DNA of 64,000 bases from Litsea cubeba (taxonomy: Eukaryota > Streptophyta > Magnoliopsida > Laurales > Lauraceae), in the NCBI GenBank assembly GCA_012931725.1, contig CM022953.1:58536574-58600573 (forward strand), written 5' to 3'. Positions 22,415 to 32,703 of this stretch are shown here, one piece after another (the first letter of the stretch is position 1; the number at the start of each line of letters is the position of its first letter). The notes beneath the pieces are model-generated. The model was not told where the DNA came from. It was given only the letters and a program-made list of their open reading frames with translations, and searched no databases. The translations under genes were made by a program, and so were the position numbers.

Positions 22415-22805
22415 GTGGACGCTGAGGCAGCAGGAGATGTTGTGGAAGGTAAACTCTTAATTTGTGAAGTAGAAGCTAAAGTGTTGTTTGATCCAGGATC
22501 TACCCACTCTTTCATATCTCCTGTGTTTGCTAAAATGATTAGTGTGTCTACTAGAGTTAGAATTTATTTTGACTGTTACAACTCTGATAGGGAAACAAGT
22601 TGTGTGTAATACATTTTACCCTAGTTGCTCAGTGAAGATAGGAGATGTCATATTCCCTGCAGACCTTATTATCTTAGTTATGCATGACTTCGATGTCATT
22701 TTAGGCATGGATTGGTTAGCGGGACATCATGCCTCCATGGATTGCTATAGCAAGACCATTGCTTTTAGCTTGGATGGGATATCCTCTGGAGTGAAAATTT
22801 AGGGA
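22415..22805 (+). pseudogene. Tekay aspartic protease
   Basis: The active-site block VLFDPGSTHSFISPVFA is near 22480-22530 and the second conserved block HDFDVILGMDWLAGHHA near 22683-22733. A frameshift lies between them (about 22545-22610), and the second part ends in TAG at 22800. The family cleaves the gag-pol polyprotein. Asp in the active-site motif is kept. Confidence 0.8.
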
Positions 22806-24011
22806 GAGAAAAGGGTTTCTCCGGCTAAGTTTATTTCAGCTCTTTCTGCAGCTAAGTTGTTGAGAACAGGATGTGAATGATTCATTGCATTTATTACAAA
22901 GGATGAACAGTTCCAAGGGGCGGAGAACATCCCTGTAGTGTGCGAATTTCCCGATGTTTTTCCGGAAGAAATTCCAGGTTTACCACCTGTCAGAGAGGTC
23001 GAATTCACAATAGAATTGATGCCAGGGATTGCTCCGATCTCCATTGCTCCTTACAGGATGGCTCCTGCAGAGTTGGGTGAGATAAAATTATAGTTACAAG
23101 AGTTGCTAGAAAAGGGCTTTGTTAGGCCAAGTGTTTCACCATGGGGAGCCCAAGTATTATTCGTCAAGAAGAATGATGGAAGCTTGAGGATGTGTATAGA
23201 CTACAGAAAATTGAACCAAGTGACCATCAAAAACAAGTATCCTTTGCCAAGGATAGACGAGTTATTTGACCAGTTGCAGGGAGCAGAATTTTTCTCAAAG
23301 ATAGATTTGAGGTCCGGATCTCATCAGTTGAGAGTTAGAGAATCAGACATCCCGAAGACAGCTTTCCGAACTAGATACGGGTACTATGAATTTTTGGTGA
23401 TGCCCTTTGGACTGACGAATGCACCAGCGGTATTTATGGCCCATACGAACAAGATCTTCGCACCCTATCTAGATCATTTCACAGTCGTCTTTATTGATGA
23501 CATATTAGTGTATTCCAAGTCAAGAAAAGACCATGAGCAGCATTTGAGGACTTCATTGCAGTTGTTTAGAGATAATCAATTGTATGTGAAGCTTGGGAAA
23601 TACGAGTTTTGGCTAGAACAAGTCACCTTTCTAGGTCACATCATCTCTAGAGAAGGACTAGCAGTTGATCCAGCGAAGATAGAAGCGGTCATCAATTGGG
23701 AGAAGCCGAAGAATGTGACCGAGATTAGGAGTTTTCTGGGTTTAGCGGGATACTATAGAAGATTTGTACAAGGATTTTCATCCATTGCAGCACCTTTGAC
23801 CAAGTTGACCCGAAAGAATGTGCCGTTCGTATGGTCAGAGAAATGTGAAGCTAGTTTTGAGGAATTGAAGAAAATGTTAACTTCAGCACCTGTCCTCACC
23901 TTACCTTCGGGGAGTGGCGGTTTTGTTATCTATTCTAATGCTTCAGGTGTAGGACTTGGATGTGTTTTGATGAAAAATGGGAATGTTATGCATATGGCTC
24001 GAGGCAATTGA
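22806..24011 (+). pseudogene. Tekay reverse transcriptase and start of RNase H
   Basis: Frame 22806-24011 contains, in order, a linker (FPDVFPEEIPGLPP), RT fingers (GFVRPSVSPWGAQVLFVKK), RT core IDYRKLNQVTIKNKYPLP, MPFGLTNAPAVF, catalytic FIDDILVYS at about 23490, and thumb SFLGLAGYYRRFVQGFS. Stops at 22878 (TGA) and 23092 (TAG) precede the RT core. From about 23102 the frame is open for 300 codons. The RNase H start reads VIYSNASGVGLGCVL: the first catalytic Asp has become Asn. A frameshift near 23,985 then ends the frame. The ATG usually taken at 23103 is not a start codon of any gene but an internal site. Confidence 0.9.
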
Positions 24012-24606
24012 AAGAACACGAGAAGAAATATGCAACACATGATTTGGAATTGGCAAAAATAGTGTTCGCGTTAAAGATGTAGAGGCACTATTATACGGAG
24101 AAAAATTTGAAGTTCATTCGGATCACCGTAGTCTCCAATATTTGTTCTCTCCGAAAGAATTAAACATGAGACAAAGAAGATGGATGGAGTACATCAAAGA
24201 CTATGATTTCCCAATCATCTATCATCCGAGGAAGGTTAACGTAGTGGCTGATGCATTGAGTAGAAAATCAGTTTGCTTGGCCAGTTTGCAAGGGTTTTAT
24301 AACTTTCAGCAATTCGAAGAGTTGAGGGTGGATTTCCAACCCTTGAAGGAAGGAGTTATGTTGGCAAATATGACAGTGTCTGAGCCCGTCTTCATTCAGA
24401 AAATCAAGGATAGTCAGATGCAAGATCCGGACTTGGCTAAAATTGTGGAGCACATCTCAGAACGCCCAGATGTTCAAATCATGGTTGGAGTTTTGTACTT
24501 CCGCGGCAAGCTTTGTGTTCCAAGGATAGATAATTTGAAGAATGACATTATGGTAGAAGCTCACAATACGAGCTATTCTGTACACCCGGGGAGCATGAAG
24601 ATGTAA
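24012..24606 (+). pseudogene. Tekay RNase H remainder and integrase N-terminus
   Basis: KEHEKKYATHDLELAKIVF (about 24010-24066) is the middle of RNase H, followed by TAG replacing a conserved Trp (ALKM*RHYY) and another frameshift. From 24142 the frame reads FSPKELNMRQRRWMEYIKDY, then YHPRKVNVVADALSRK (end of RNase H) and the linker and integrase zinc-binding start (EAHNTSYSVHPGSMKM). It stops at TAA (24604). Confidence 0.8.
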
Positions 24607-25835
24607 CAAAATTTGAAGAATCGTTTTTGGTGGAACAATATGAAGAGAGAGATAGCAGCATATGCATGACTTGTCAATTGGTGAAGGCAGAACATCAGAA
24701 ACCACCTGGTCTTTTACAGCCATTAGAAATTCCAGAGTGGAAATGGGAACACTTGACTATGGATTTTGTCTTGGGTCTACCGACTACAAGCAGAGGGAAC
24801 AATGCTATTTAGATCATAGTAGATCGGTTAACGAAGTCTGCACACTTTATTCCTTTAAAGACCGGGAAGAAAATGCACATGTTGGCTTTAGCACAAGCCG
24901 TCGTGAAGGAAATTGTCAGTCGCCATGGTCAGCCAGTCTCCATTACTTCAGATCGAGATAGTAGATTTGTTTCGAGATTTTGTAAGACCTTACATGAATC
25001 GATGGGAACGAAGCTTCAATTCAGCACGGCATATCACCCGCAAACTGATGGTCAATTGCAGAGAACTATTCAGACCCTTGAAGACACGCTTAGGGCTTGT
25101 GTACTTGACTTCAAGAATCAATGGGATGAGAATTTACCTCTCTGTGAGTTTGCCTATAACAACAGTTACTATTCAAGCATAGGGATGGCCCCTTTCGAAG
25201 CGTTGTATGGCAGGAAGTGTAGGACCCCAGTGTATTGGGAAGAAGTTGGAGAACGTAGTTTTCATGGACCTTCGTTGGTTAAAGAAACAAGTGATATAGT
25301 CAAAATTATTCATGAACGATTGAAGATTTCGAGAAGCCGACAGAAAAGTTATGCTGACGTTCGAAGGAAGGATCTACAATTTCAAGTTGGAGACAAGGTA
25401 TTTTTGAAGGTATCTCCGGTCAGAGGAACACTGAGATTTGGACAGAGGGGCAAATTATCTAAGAGATTCGTTGGACCATATGAGATCCTGAGTCGTGTCG
25501 GGGAAGTAGCATATAGATTAGCTTTGCCTCCAGAGCTTTTGGGTGTACACAATGTGTTTCACGTGTCAATGCTAAGGAAATATGTCTCGGACCCTTCACA
25601 CGTGCTACATCACGAACCGTTGGAAGTTCGAGAAGATGCCACCTACATTGAGAAACCGGCAGAAATTATTGACACTAAAAAGCAAGAGTTGAGAAACAGA
25701 ACAATTCAGTGGGTAAAGATTCGTTGGGAGAATCATGGACCGGAAGAGGCCACTTGGGAACTTCGCGATCAGGTCCAGAAGAAATACCCTCAGCTATTTA
25801 CAGAGGTTAGTGATCATTTGGAGGACCAAAAGTGA
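24607..25835 (+). pseudogene. Tekay integrase with C-terminal chromodomain-like segment
   Basis: Zinc-binding Cys residues (CMTCQLVKAEHQ), the core with first Asp in LTMDFVLGLP and second in TSDRDSRFVSRF, and the third block DGQLQRTIQTLED, where the usual catalytic Glu is Gln. A TAG at 24811 replaces a conserved Trp (NNAI*IIVDRLTKS). From 24816 the frame is open to 25835. The C-terminus has the GPY motif (RFVGPYEILSRVGEVAYRL) and then a chromodomain-like stretch, with VKIRWENHGPEEATWE as its core, typical of chromoviruses. The chromodomain would steer insertion to chromatin. Loss of the catalytic Glu and the stops show it is inactive. Confidence 0.88.
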
Positions 25836-25840
25836 TTTTT

Positions 25841-25852
25841 GGGGGTGGAGGA
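25841..25852 (+). other. Polypurine tract of the Tekay element
   Basis: GGGGGTGGAGGA directly before the 3' LTR start TGTCAGAC; primes plus-strand synthesis. Confidence 0.85.
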
Positions 25853-28800
25853 TGTCAGACAGACCCAGGTTCGGTATATTTAATTATATTTTAATCGTGA
25901 TTAGTTGATAAGTGGGGTTAGTGGATGATTAGCTTAATTTTTAAGCTAGATTAGGATGTTTGAATAGCTTTGGGAAGTTTCGAGAATCGTTGATTTAGGC
26001 TTGACGCGGGCCGGGGTGCCCGTGTATTGTGTGTGAAACTTGGGGGTTTAACCTCGATTTTATAAAATCCCAACTTTTATTTATTTTGACTCATTTCACT
26101 TAGATTATCAACTTGCATATTTTGAGCATTTTGATTTAACGATCCAAAATTGCGTTTTTTCGAGAAAAAGGGCAAAATTGACCTTTCACACAAAATCTGT
26201 ACTCAAATTTCATAAATTTCAGAAATTCACAAAAATATACTTTTTGGACAGTAGAAATTTCGTTGATCATTTTTGTCTTTTTCGTCGTTTTCGTTCGAGA
26301 CCCGCAAATACCATTTTCAACCCTATGAAGATTGGAACCCACAAACCCATCTTATAAAAAGAAGAGTTCTCTTCTCCTTTCATTCTATCTTTTTCCTGCA
26401 ACTCTTTGAGCCAAGGATTTTTCCTCTCCCAGCAACTTTCTCTCTCTTATTGTGTGCTTCCCTCTTGAGTGCTAAAGGAAGCCATGATCTCCAAATCATC
26501 TTCCTCCCTCTCCAAGCTTTGCAAAGATATACTTTTCAAAGGATTTAAGCTAGGGCAAAGCTCTCTTTCAAGCTTCTCTTCATTGTTTGAGCTCATCAAG
26601 GTTAGCAATGGTTTTCCAATCTTGAAATCTTTGTTTTTCCTCATCGTTTAGAGTGTTTTCATCACACATGCAAGAGTTTTCCCTTGAGATTTACAAATGA
26701 TTGATTTTAGGGTTCTTTTTGGGAAACTTTTGGGGGTTTTTGTAGATTTGGAACTTGAGGCCCTAGAGAGTTGTTTGAAGAGTTTTTTATCTCTCCTTTG
26801 ATTTGAGGCAAGTGGATACTACAATTAATATGATAATTCTATTTAATAAGTTTCACTTCATGGCATTTTCTTTCTATGTTCTAATCTCTTTATGATTCAT
26901 AGATTTACCTTGGATAAATGGGGTAATGTTTATGTTTGATTTCACTTGTGTTATTGTTTTGCAATAAATTGGAAATTTGTTTTCAATTTGGTCATCTTGG
27001 AAATCAGCCTTCTTTATGTCAAAGTCTTTGTGTTCAAAGAATGGAGAAGACCTTTGATTAAGAGTGTTTTGTATGGTAGATTGGAGTGATTAATTGAATG
27101 ATGGATTTGATGAGTTGAGGAGGTCAAGAAAGGGCCCAAATAATTATGAAAATGTGTATGAAAGAAGGGGAAAGGAAAAGAAATTGAAAGGGGTTGAAAA
27201 GGGGAAAGAACCCCAGTTGAGCCGGACTGGACAGAGCCTAGTCCGCTCGAGCGACCCAGTGGGCCGCTCGAGCGGACCAGGTTCTGCCTGGTCCGAGCGA
27301 ACCAGCTTCTGGATGGGCTTCGCTCGAGCGACCCAAGCGGACCTTGGGTCGCTCGAGCGTGCCCAATCCAACAAAGTGGGCCTGTTTCATTTGGGCCCAT
27401 TTAAGAACTATTTTGGGCCTTGTTTGAGGTCTGTTTTGGGCTTAGTCTAAGGCCAGATTTGGGCCTGTTTCAAAGAGGTTTTAAATAAGTTTTAAGGGGA
27501 ATTATTGGACTATTTTTCAGGTTCACTTCAAGCCCATATTCAAGTACAATTCAGCCCAATCCCTTTTCTACATTTGAAGCCCATTCAGCTCTTTTGAAGT
27601 CATAGAGCCATTATGTGAATTAGTTTGAATTATTAATAAAATCAATTGGGGAGTCTTTCAAGTCTCAATGTACACTTCATCCCTTTCGATTGTCAAGGAT
27701 CTTCAGTGGCACCAAATTCCTATTAATTAATGACAATGGAGGGTAAAATGTACATCAAGAGGACCCGCGATAGACTGTCGAATCATCATTCACTAAATTC
27801 ATTCCATGTTAGAAAGTTTTGTCTGAGTCCATTTATAAATCAATTTGAATGCCTTGGGGTGGTTTACCACAATTATGAACATTGATAAGACTACTCATCT
27901 TATTTTGCTCGGATTTGTCAGTGTGTTGGATATGTATTTGTTCGGAGTAGTTTTCTTATCGATTTTGGAAATGTATCTTTATGAATGGATTTGTATTATT
28001 TCGAAGTTCCGAATTTTTACTCTAATAGCACCACTAAGCTTAGGTTACCTTGTCGGGCTATCACCCGGCTTAGAATCTTTAAGTTATATGCCAGCTACAG
28101 CTTGGATTCTGTCTGTACCGACCATGGCAACGGTTTTGTATCCGGTCCCACGCGTAGTGGCTACGGTTCTATTTGATAACGAACTTGTTCGTTCCGGTCA
28201 ACGATTAGTGGCTACGGTTTCTGTCTGCTCTTGTTAGTTCGGTAACAGGAGAATATCGCTATACGTGGTTCGCCAATGTTTTATCCGTTTGATGTTTTAT
28301 TTTATGGTTCTTGTTTATTTGAACTTATTATAGTCTTGGATTCGTTAATATTTAAGACGTCAATCTTTTATCTTGTCGTTTCTGTTAGTTAGGATTTTAA
28401 TCGTAGTTCCCATTTATTCAATGTTTTACTCTTTATACCATCTTATTATATGTTATATTTGCTTGCCAGACCGTCGTGTCTGACCCTTTTTGTTTGGTGC
28501 CAAATGTTGAGCCCCTTGCCCTTGAGGCGCACTTTGAGGCAGACCCAGTAGTTCTTGTGGAATGCAAGTGACAGCTTGATGATGTCGCTTAGACGTTGGG
28601 TTGACTTCAGAGCTTCGATCACATTTTGGGATAGATTCTAATTTTTTTTGGGAACTTGATTATTGCCATTGTGGGCTTATTTTTGGGAAATTGTAATTAT
28701 TGACTAATTGACTTTTGTATTAAACTTGAACTAACTTCAGGGTCTATCTATGGAATGTTTCTCATTTTGATACTAGTCTTGACCGTTCCTATCATATACA

Positions 28801-29011
28801 TATGTTATGGACTTTTATGCTTGCAACAATGCTTCTACGTAAATTATTCGTGTGAATGTGATTATTATTTCATTGATGGGTCGAATTACGAGGATCCTTG
28901 CCGCGGAAACCTGTGGGAAACAAGCGCGTGCGGGCAGAATTTTCAGGCCCGTCGCGCCAAGACCCCGGATTAAGGTCTTGTTTAACGGGTCCTTGGTCCG
29001 GGGGCGTGACA
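25853..29011 (+). mobile_element. 3' LTR of the Tekay element
   Basis: Starts TGTCAGACAGACCC and ends GGGCGTGACA. It matches 14664-17843 over its whole length, with small differences including a short loss at the beginning and variation inside the palindrome cluster. Confidence 0.9.
27240..27365 (+). repeat. Cluster of CGCTCGAGCG palindromes, 3' LTR
   Basis: Four exact CGCTCGAGCG copies plus the degenerate GGTCCGAGCGAACC. It is shorter than the 5' LTR cluster because one repeat is missing and an ACCCAAGCGGACC copy differs, so the cluster changes by gain and loss of units between LTRs of one element. Confidence 0.9.
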
Positions 29012-31036
29012 AAATCCCCTTTCATTGATAGCCAGTCATGTTTATCAATACATGACACAGGTTCCTAAGTACACTCTAAGTCAGGTCTAAGTCCTAAATT
29101 CTATAAGAATTTATGTTTCATAATTAGTTAAGTATTTTATGTCAAGAGAGTGTGCAAAGGATATAAACAACGGATACAAGTCGCAAGTCAAGGAAGAATT
29201 ACAACCCAATCCTAGGCAAATGGTGTCATCCATGTATTCCACAAGTTCTAACAAAGTACGTGTGGAATTTGGAACAATGATACTCTTAGGAAAATCCCTT
29301 AGTGTACAATCATGTTAAGTATCGAGCAATTCAGTTCCATACGTATTCGGTTATCATATGTAATACACGAATACCTAGACAACCCATCGAATCCACACCA
29401 AGCCACGTGTTTCGATTTCAATCCCAATATGGTCATGTGATAGTAGATTAGAGGTTTCCAACATCTAAGTCCCAAACCTAGGTTACAGTCTTAGTCCGGA
29501 ATAAAACAAAGCAAAATACCAATTTCGGTTAACCCCTCGGTTAGCTTTCGACTAACCGAATGCATCAGTTCAATTAAACAAACATGGAAATTCGACTGAC
29601 CGAACTCAGAAGAGCTAAAAATCAGCTCTCTGGAATTCTGACCGACAATGGTTTTTCGGCTGACCAAACTCCTGAGTTCGGTTAACCGAATGCTGACCGA
29701 GAGCTTAACCGACGTTCACCAGAAGCTAGATAATAGCTCTCTTGTTTTGGAACCGAGAACAGTGTCGGCTGATCGAAGCTAAGGTGTCGGCTGACCGTCG
29801 TAAAGTTGTCGGCTGACCGATGCTCCAAAAGCCAAAATATGGTTCTCTGGTTTTCTGACCGACATGAGGCTCGGCTGACCGACACACTGATGTCGGTTAA
29901 CCGACACCGACAGCTAACCGACAATAAGGAATTCGTACGGGTTCAGGCCATTTCTAAACTCTTCCTTCTCAATTCGTTTTCCTCCATTCCCAAGCCTTTC
30001 CAAAGGGTACAACCTGCATAAAATAGAGCCTCCTGCTCTCCCCCATCATTCCATTCCATCCATTCATTCCATTCCATTCTATCAAATTAAAAACCTCCAA
30101 AGCTACTCTTTTAACTATTAATTCAAACCAAATATTTCCAAATCCCAATCTATCAAATAAATCCCAAATCAAAACATAATCACAGCTTGGAATTTGGGTA
30201 TTCTAATAAGAAACCATTGCAATCAATAGAAAACTATACACACATGTTTATTTATAAAACGCATATCTAATTGCCTCAACCATGATGAAGATAGAAATTT
30301 GGTGAAACTCGAGGAGAAGCCTTTCCCACCCCCAAAGTCACAATCTAACCCGAATAAATACAACCTAGAACGCAAAAGAGAAGAAAGAAGGGAAAAAGAT
30401 CAAGATTGGGCTACGTCTAAACCGAAAGGAAGATGATTGAAAAGATGAAGTTTGGGAAAATCTTACCAAATTGGTACCGGAAGAAAGAGAAGATCGAGAG
30501 AATGAATACTAGCGGTTCGGATCTTCGAGATGATCTCTTCGGGCTAGAGTTCCGAGCTTGAAAAGAGAAGAGGAAGAAGAAAGGGGATGTGGTTGTTTCC
30601 GTTACAGAGAACGAATAAGGATTAGGGCTAATCCCTGATTAAGAAGAAAAGAATGAGGAAAAAGACTAAGTTGCCTCTTTAAGTGGGTCCGGTGAAAGAA
30701 TGGACCACTTGAAGGGTTTCTAATCATCGGATCGTGATGAGTCAAGAGACAAAAATGATCAGCGCGACGAAACCTTTCCAACGAATCCAAAAGTCACGGT
30801 GTTTGAAATATTTCTAAAAACACTCAATTTTTCCTAAATTACAAACTACCCCTGCTATGATTAAACGAATTCGGAATCGAACGAAATTCCGCAGACACTA
30901 TTCTACTGCTAAAAGAAACTCTCTCATGATCTAAACCCACTTAAATATCTAAATATATTTAATAAAATAATAGTAAATTAAACGGGTCAAGGCCTGATAT
31001 TGGGCCCAACTGACCCAGTAAGGTCACGGACCTTAC
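29012..31036 (-). mobile_element. TGTAAGG-family LTR, minus strand (proximal piece)
   Basis: Read on the minus strand it starts TGTAAGGTCCGTGACC (ending at 31036) and matches the plus-strand LTR at 50967 in several blocks: AGATATTTAAGTGGGTTTAG, GGGGTAGTTTGTAATTTAGG, GGAAAGGTTTCGTC, ATCATTTTTGTCTCTTG. A palindrome cluster lies 1.1-1.5 kb in (29515-29935). It ends abruptly at the Tekay element's 3' end, and I take 14162-14663 as its continuation. No coding sequence is attached. Confidence 0.75.
29515..29935 (-). repeat. Cluster of CGGTTAACCG-type palindromes
   Basis: Exact TCGGTTAACCGA copies near 29681 and 29891, plus about ten diverged copies or half-sites (CGGCTGACCGA, CGACTAACCGA, CTGACCGAC). 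AT-rich spacers include AGCTCTCTGG and GGTTCTCTGG. It is the LTR-internal cluster of this family member. Confidence 0.88.
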
Positions 31037-31932
31037 AGTTAGTATTCTGATTCGATGGCGGGAAAGGAGTAGTACTCGAACGACCATTGCAGGGGAGAAA
31101 CCAGGACTTCCCATTTTTAAATCTTTCATTCCTTCCTGAAATGGATCGAGAGACTCTTCCTTGAGCACGAGTTGCAGTCAATGAAAAGGTCAGTATGTAT
31201 AAACGGTTTACGCATATTGGCCGATATTGACAATTATATTGTCGATATCGACAACATCGCTAAACGACAAAAAAGGACCCTGCCGTCTCTATTGGGTCCT
31301 CTCCTTACTCATGGCTTACTATGGGGATTTTTCAGGTAGTTTTCTCAAACCAATAAGAATGGAACTCCCCCCATCCAAATGACAAGCAAGTATAAATGAA
31401 AAACACGGAAAAAGGTGAGAATGTCCTTGAAAGTACGAAGCCATCATAATTAAGGAAAGCAAGATAATATATTTGGAAATTATGACAGCAGTACATACAC
31501 GAAATAATATATATCTCTTTGAGCAACAATTAAAATAACGGTTGTGGCAAACATAGTGGACAGTAAGTAAATCGTTATGCAGCAGGCGATAAGTAGCGCT
31601 TGCGCACGGTGATAGTAACAATTAATGTGGTGTGAATTTTTAAGTGGTAAAAAAAATATGAATATTGCATAACGGCCAATCTTGTACTTCTTAAGTGATT
31701 TAAAATCATGTAATGATAGAAATAACTTTACGAAATGCTATTGAGCAAAAAAAAAAAACTAATATTTAAAATTAAAATTACTTAGCTCTAATAGATTTTA
31801 GACTGTGGCGCCGTTATTTTCAAAATAGCGTAGCGGCCTCGACCGCTACTAGCCTATTACCGATAATGCGGTCGCTATACGATATTTTAAACTATGCCTG
31901 CGAGATAGAAATTGACCACTTGATTTCCACCT
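31037..31932. other. Intergenic DNA with a relic Mutator-type TIR
   Basis: No reading frame with recognisable homology. Around 31210-31272 it contains ATTGTCGATATCGACAA followed by CGCTAAACGACAAAAAA, which matches the inner TIR of the Pack-MULE at 47755-47815. No second end of such an element was found nearby. Confidence 0.55.
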
Positions 31933-32410
31933 TTAATCCATGCAGCCCTTTATCATTTGGTCCGAGGGAAAAAGATTGTCGACCTTGAAGATTAGGAATT
32001 GTCTAGGTTGAGGCAGCAATGCCGCAACGGGCGCGGGTAACATGTATTGGCCTAACCTGTATGGAGTGATCCATATCATGGTAGAATTGTCAACTCCAAC
32101 AAACTGTGAAATTAATGTGTCTGCCCGAATTATAAGTTGGGCAGAGGCTGCATTGTAGTAGCGGGGAGGCGTGCAGTGCACTCCTTAAAATGCATTGTGG
32201 GTTCAGCCATTTACACGTAAGATTGCAAGCCTTAACAGCCATTACATCCATTGTATCTAAATATTCAAAGTCACGGCCGGTCGGCCAACCGTTGCATTGG
32301 TCGTTCCAGTTTACACATGGACTTCCTCCCTTTCTAATTGGAAACAAAGGGCGTTGATTAATATCACAATTCTCCTCCAATGGTGGCCCCACAAACATGT
32401 CATTTGTCAT
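31933..32410 (-). pseudogene. Unidentified Cys-rich protein fragment, two frames
   Basis: Two overlapping minus-strand frames look like one broken protein. 32410-32090 reads through NCDINQRPLFPIRKGG, PCVNWNDQCNGWPTGRDFE and KACNLTCK. Frame 32181-31933 reads CTPPRYYNAASAQLI, VDNSTMIWITPYRLGQY and QFLIFKVDNLFPSDQ. The first frame opens with an ATG; the second opens at GTG, which argues for continuation after a frameshift near 32,180-32,200. The composition is unlike a retrotransposon polyprotein. I do not recognise the family. It could be a decayed host gene exon or a captured fragment. Confidence 0.35.
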
Positions 32411-32442
32411 GCATCATAGGGGCCAGATAGATTACTACTCCG

Positions 32443-32703
32443 GGCTTGTTTGGGGGCTTTATTTGTAGAATTGAGCGGAGTAAAGGTTATTTTGAAGAAA
32501 TAATAAAATATAGATGGGTTATGGTATTTTGTTGTTAGTTGTTTTTTTTATGAAATCTTTTGACTTCTTTATTTAAAGGTGGAGTTTTTTTTTGTCTTTT
32601 AGTGGTTACTTTTTTAATTTTTTTTTGGTGAAATATGATGGAAAATTTTAAATAAAGTGTTTTTTATGGAATATTTTTTTTAAATTAAGTTGCCAAACAA
32701 GCC
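32443..32703. mobile_element. MITE-like element with GGCTTGTTTGG inverted ends
   Basis: Begins GGCTTGTTTGGGGGCTT and ends TTGCCAAACAAGCC, whose complement is GGCTTGTTTGGCAA, so there are about 11 bp of terminal inverted repeat around an AT-rich, non-coding 261 bp. Ends of this form are common in plant hAT-type MITEs. I could not find a matching 8-bp target duplication. Confidence 0.55.

Larger units (their letters stand above)
14664..29011 (+). mobile_element. Tekay-type chromovirus (Ty3/gypsy), complete but decayed
   Basis: Two LTRs of about 3.17 kb (14664-17843 and 25853-29011) share start TGTCAGAC and end GCGTGACA. Between them are a Met-tRNA primer-binding site, gag, zinc knuckle, protease, RT, RNase H, integrase and a C-terminal chromodomain-like segment, in the chromovirus order. 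Long LTRs, the tRNA-Met site and the chromodomain fit the Tekay/Del lineage. Many stops and frameshifts make it non-functional. A solo LTR of a sister family sits inside gag (18099-21250). The flanking five bases (ATAAT and AAATC) do not match, so either a TSD has decayed or the ends have recombined. Confidence 0.9.

Noticed and set aside
14659..29016. Target-site duplication for the Tekay element
   Set aside because: The flanking bases ATAAT and AAATC are not the same, so no duplication is claimed.
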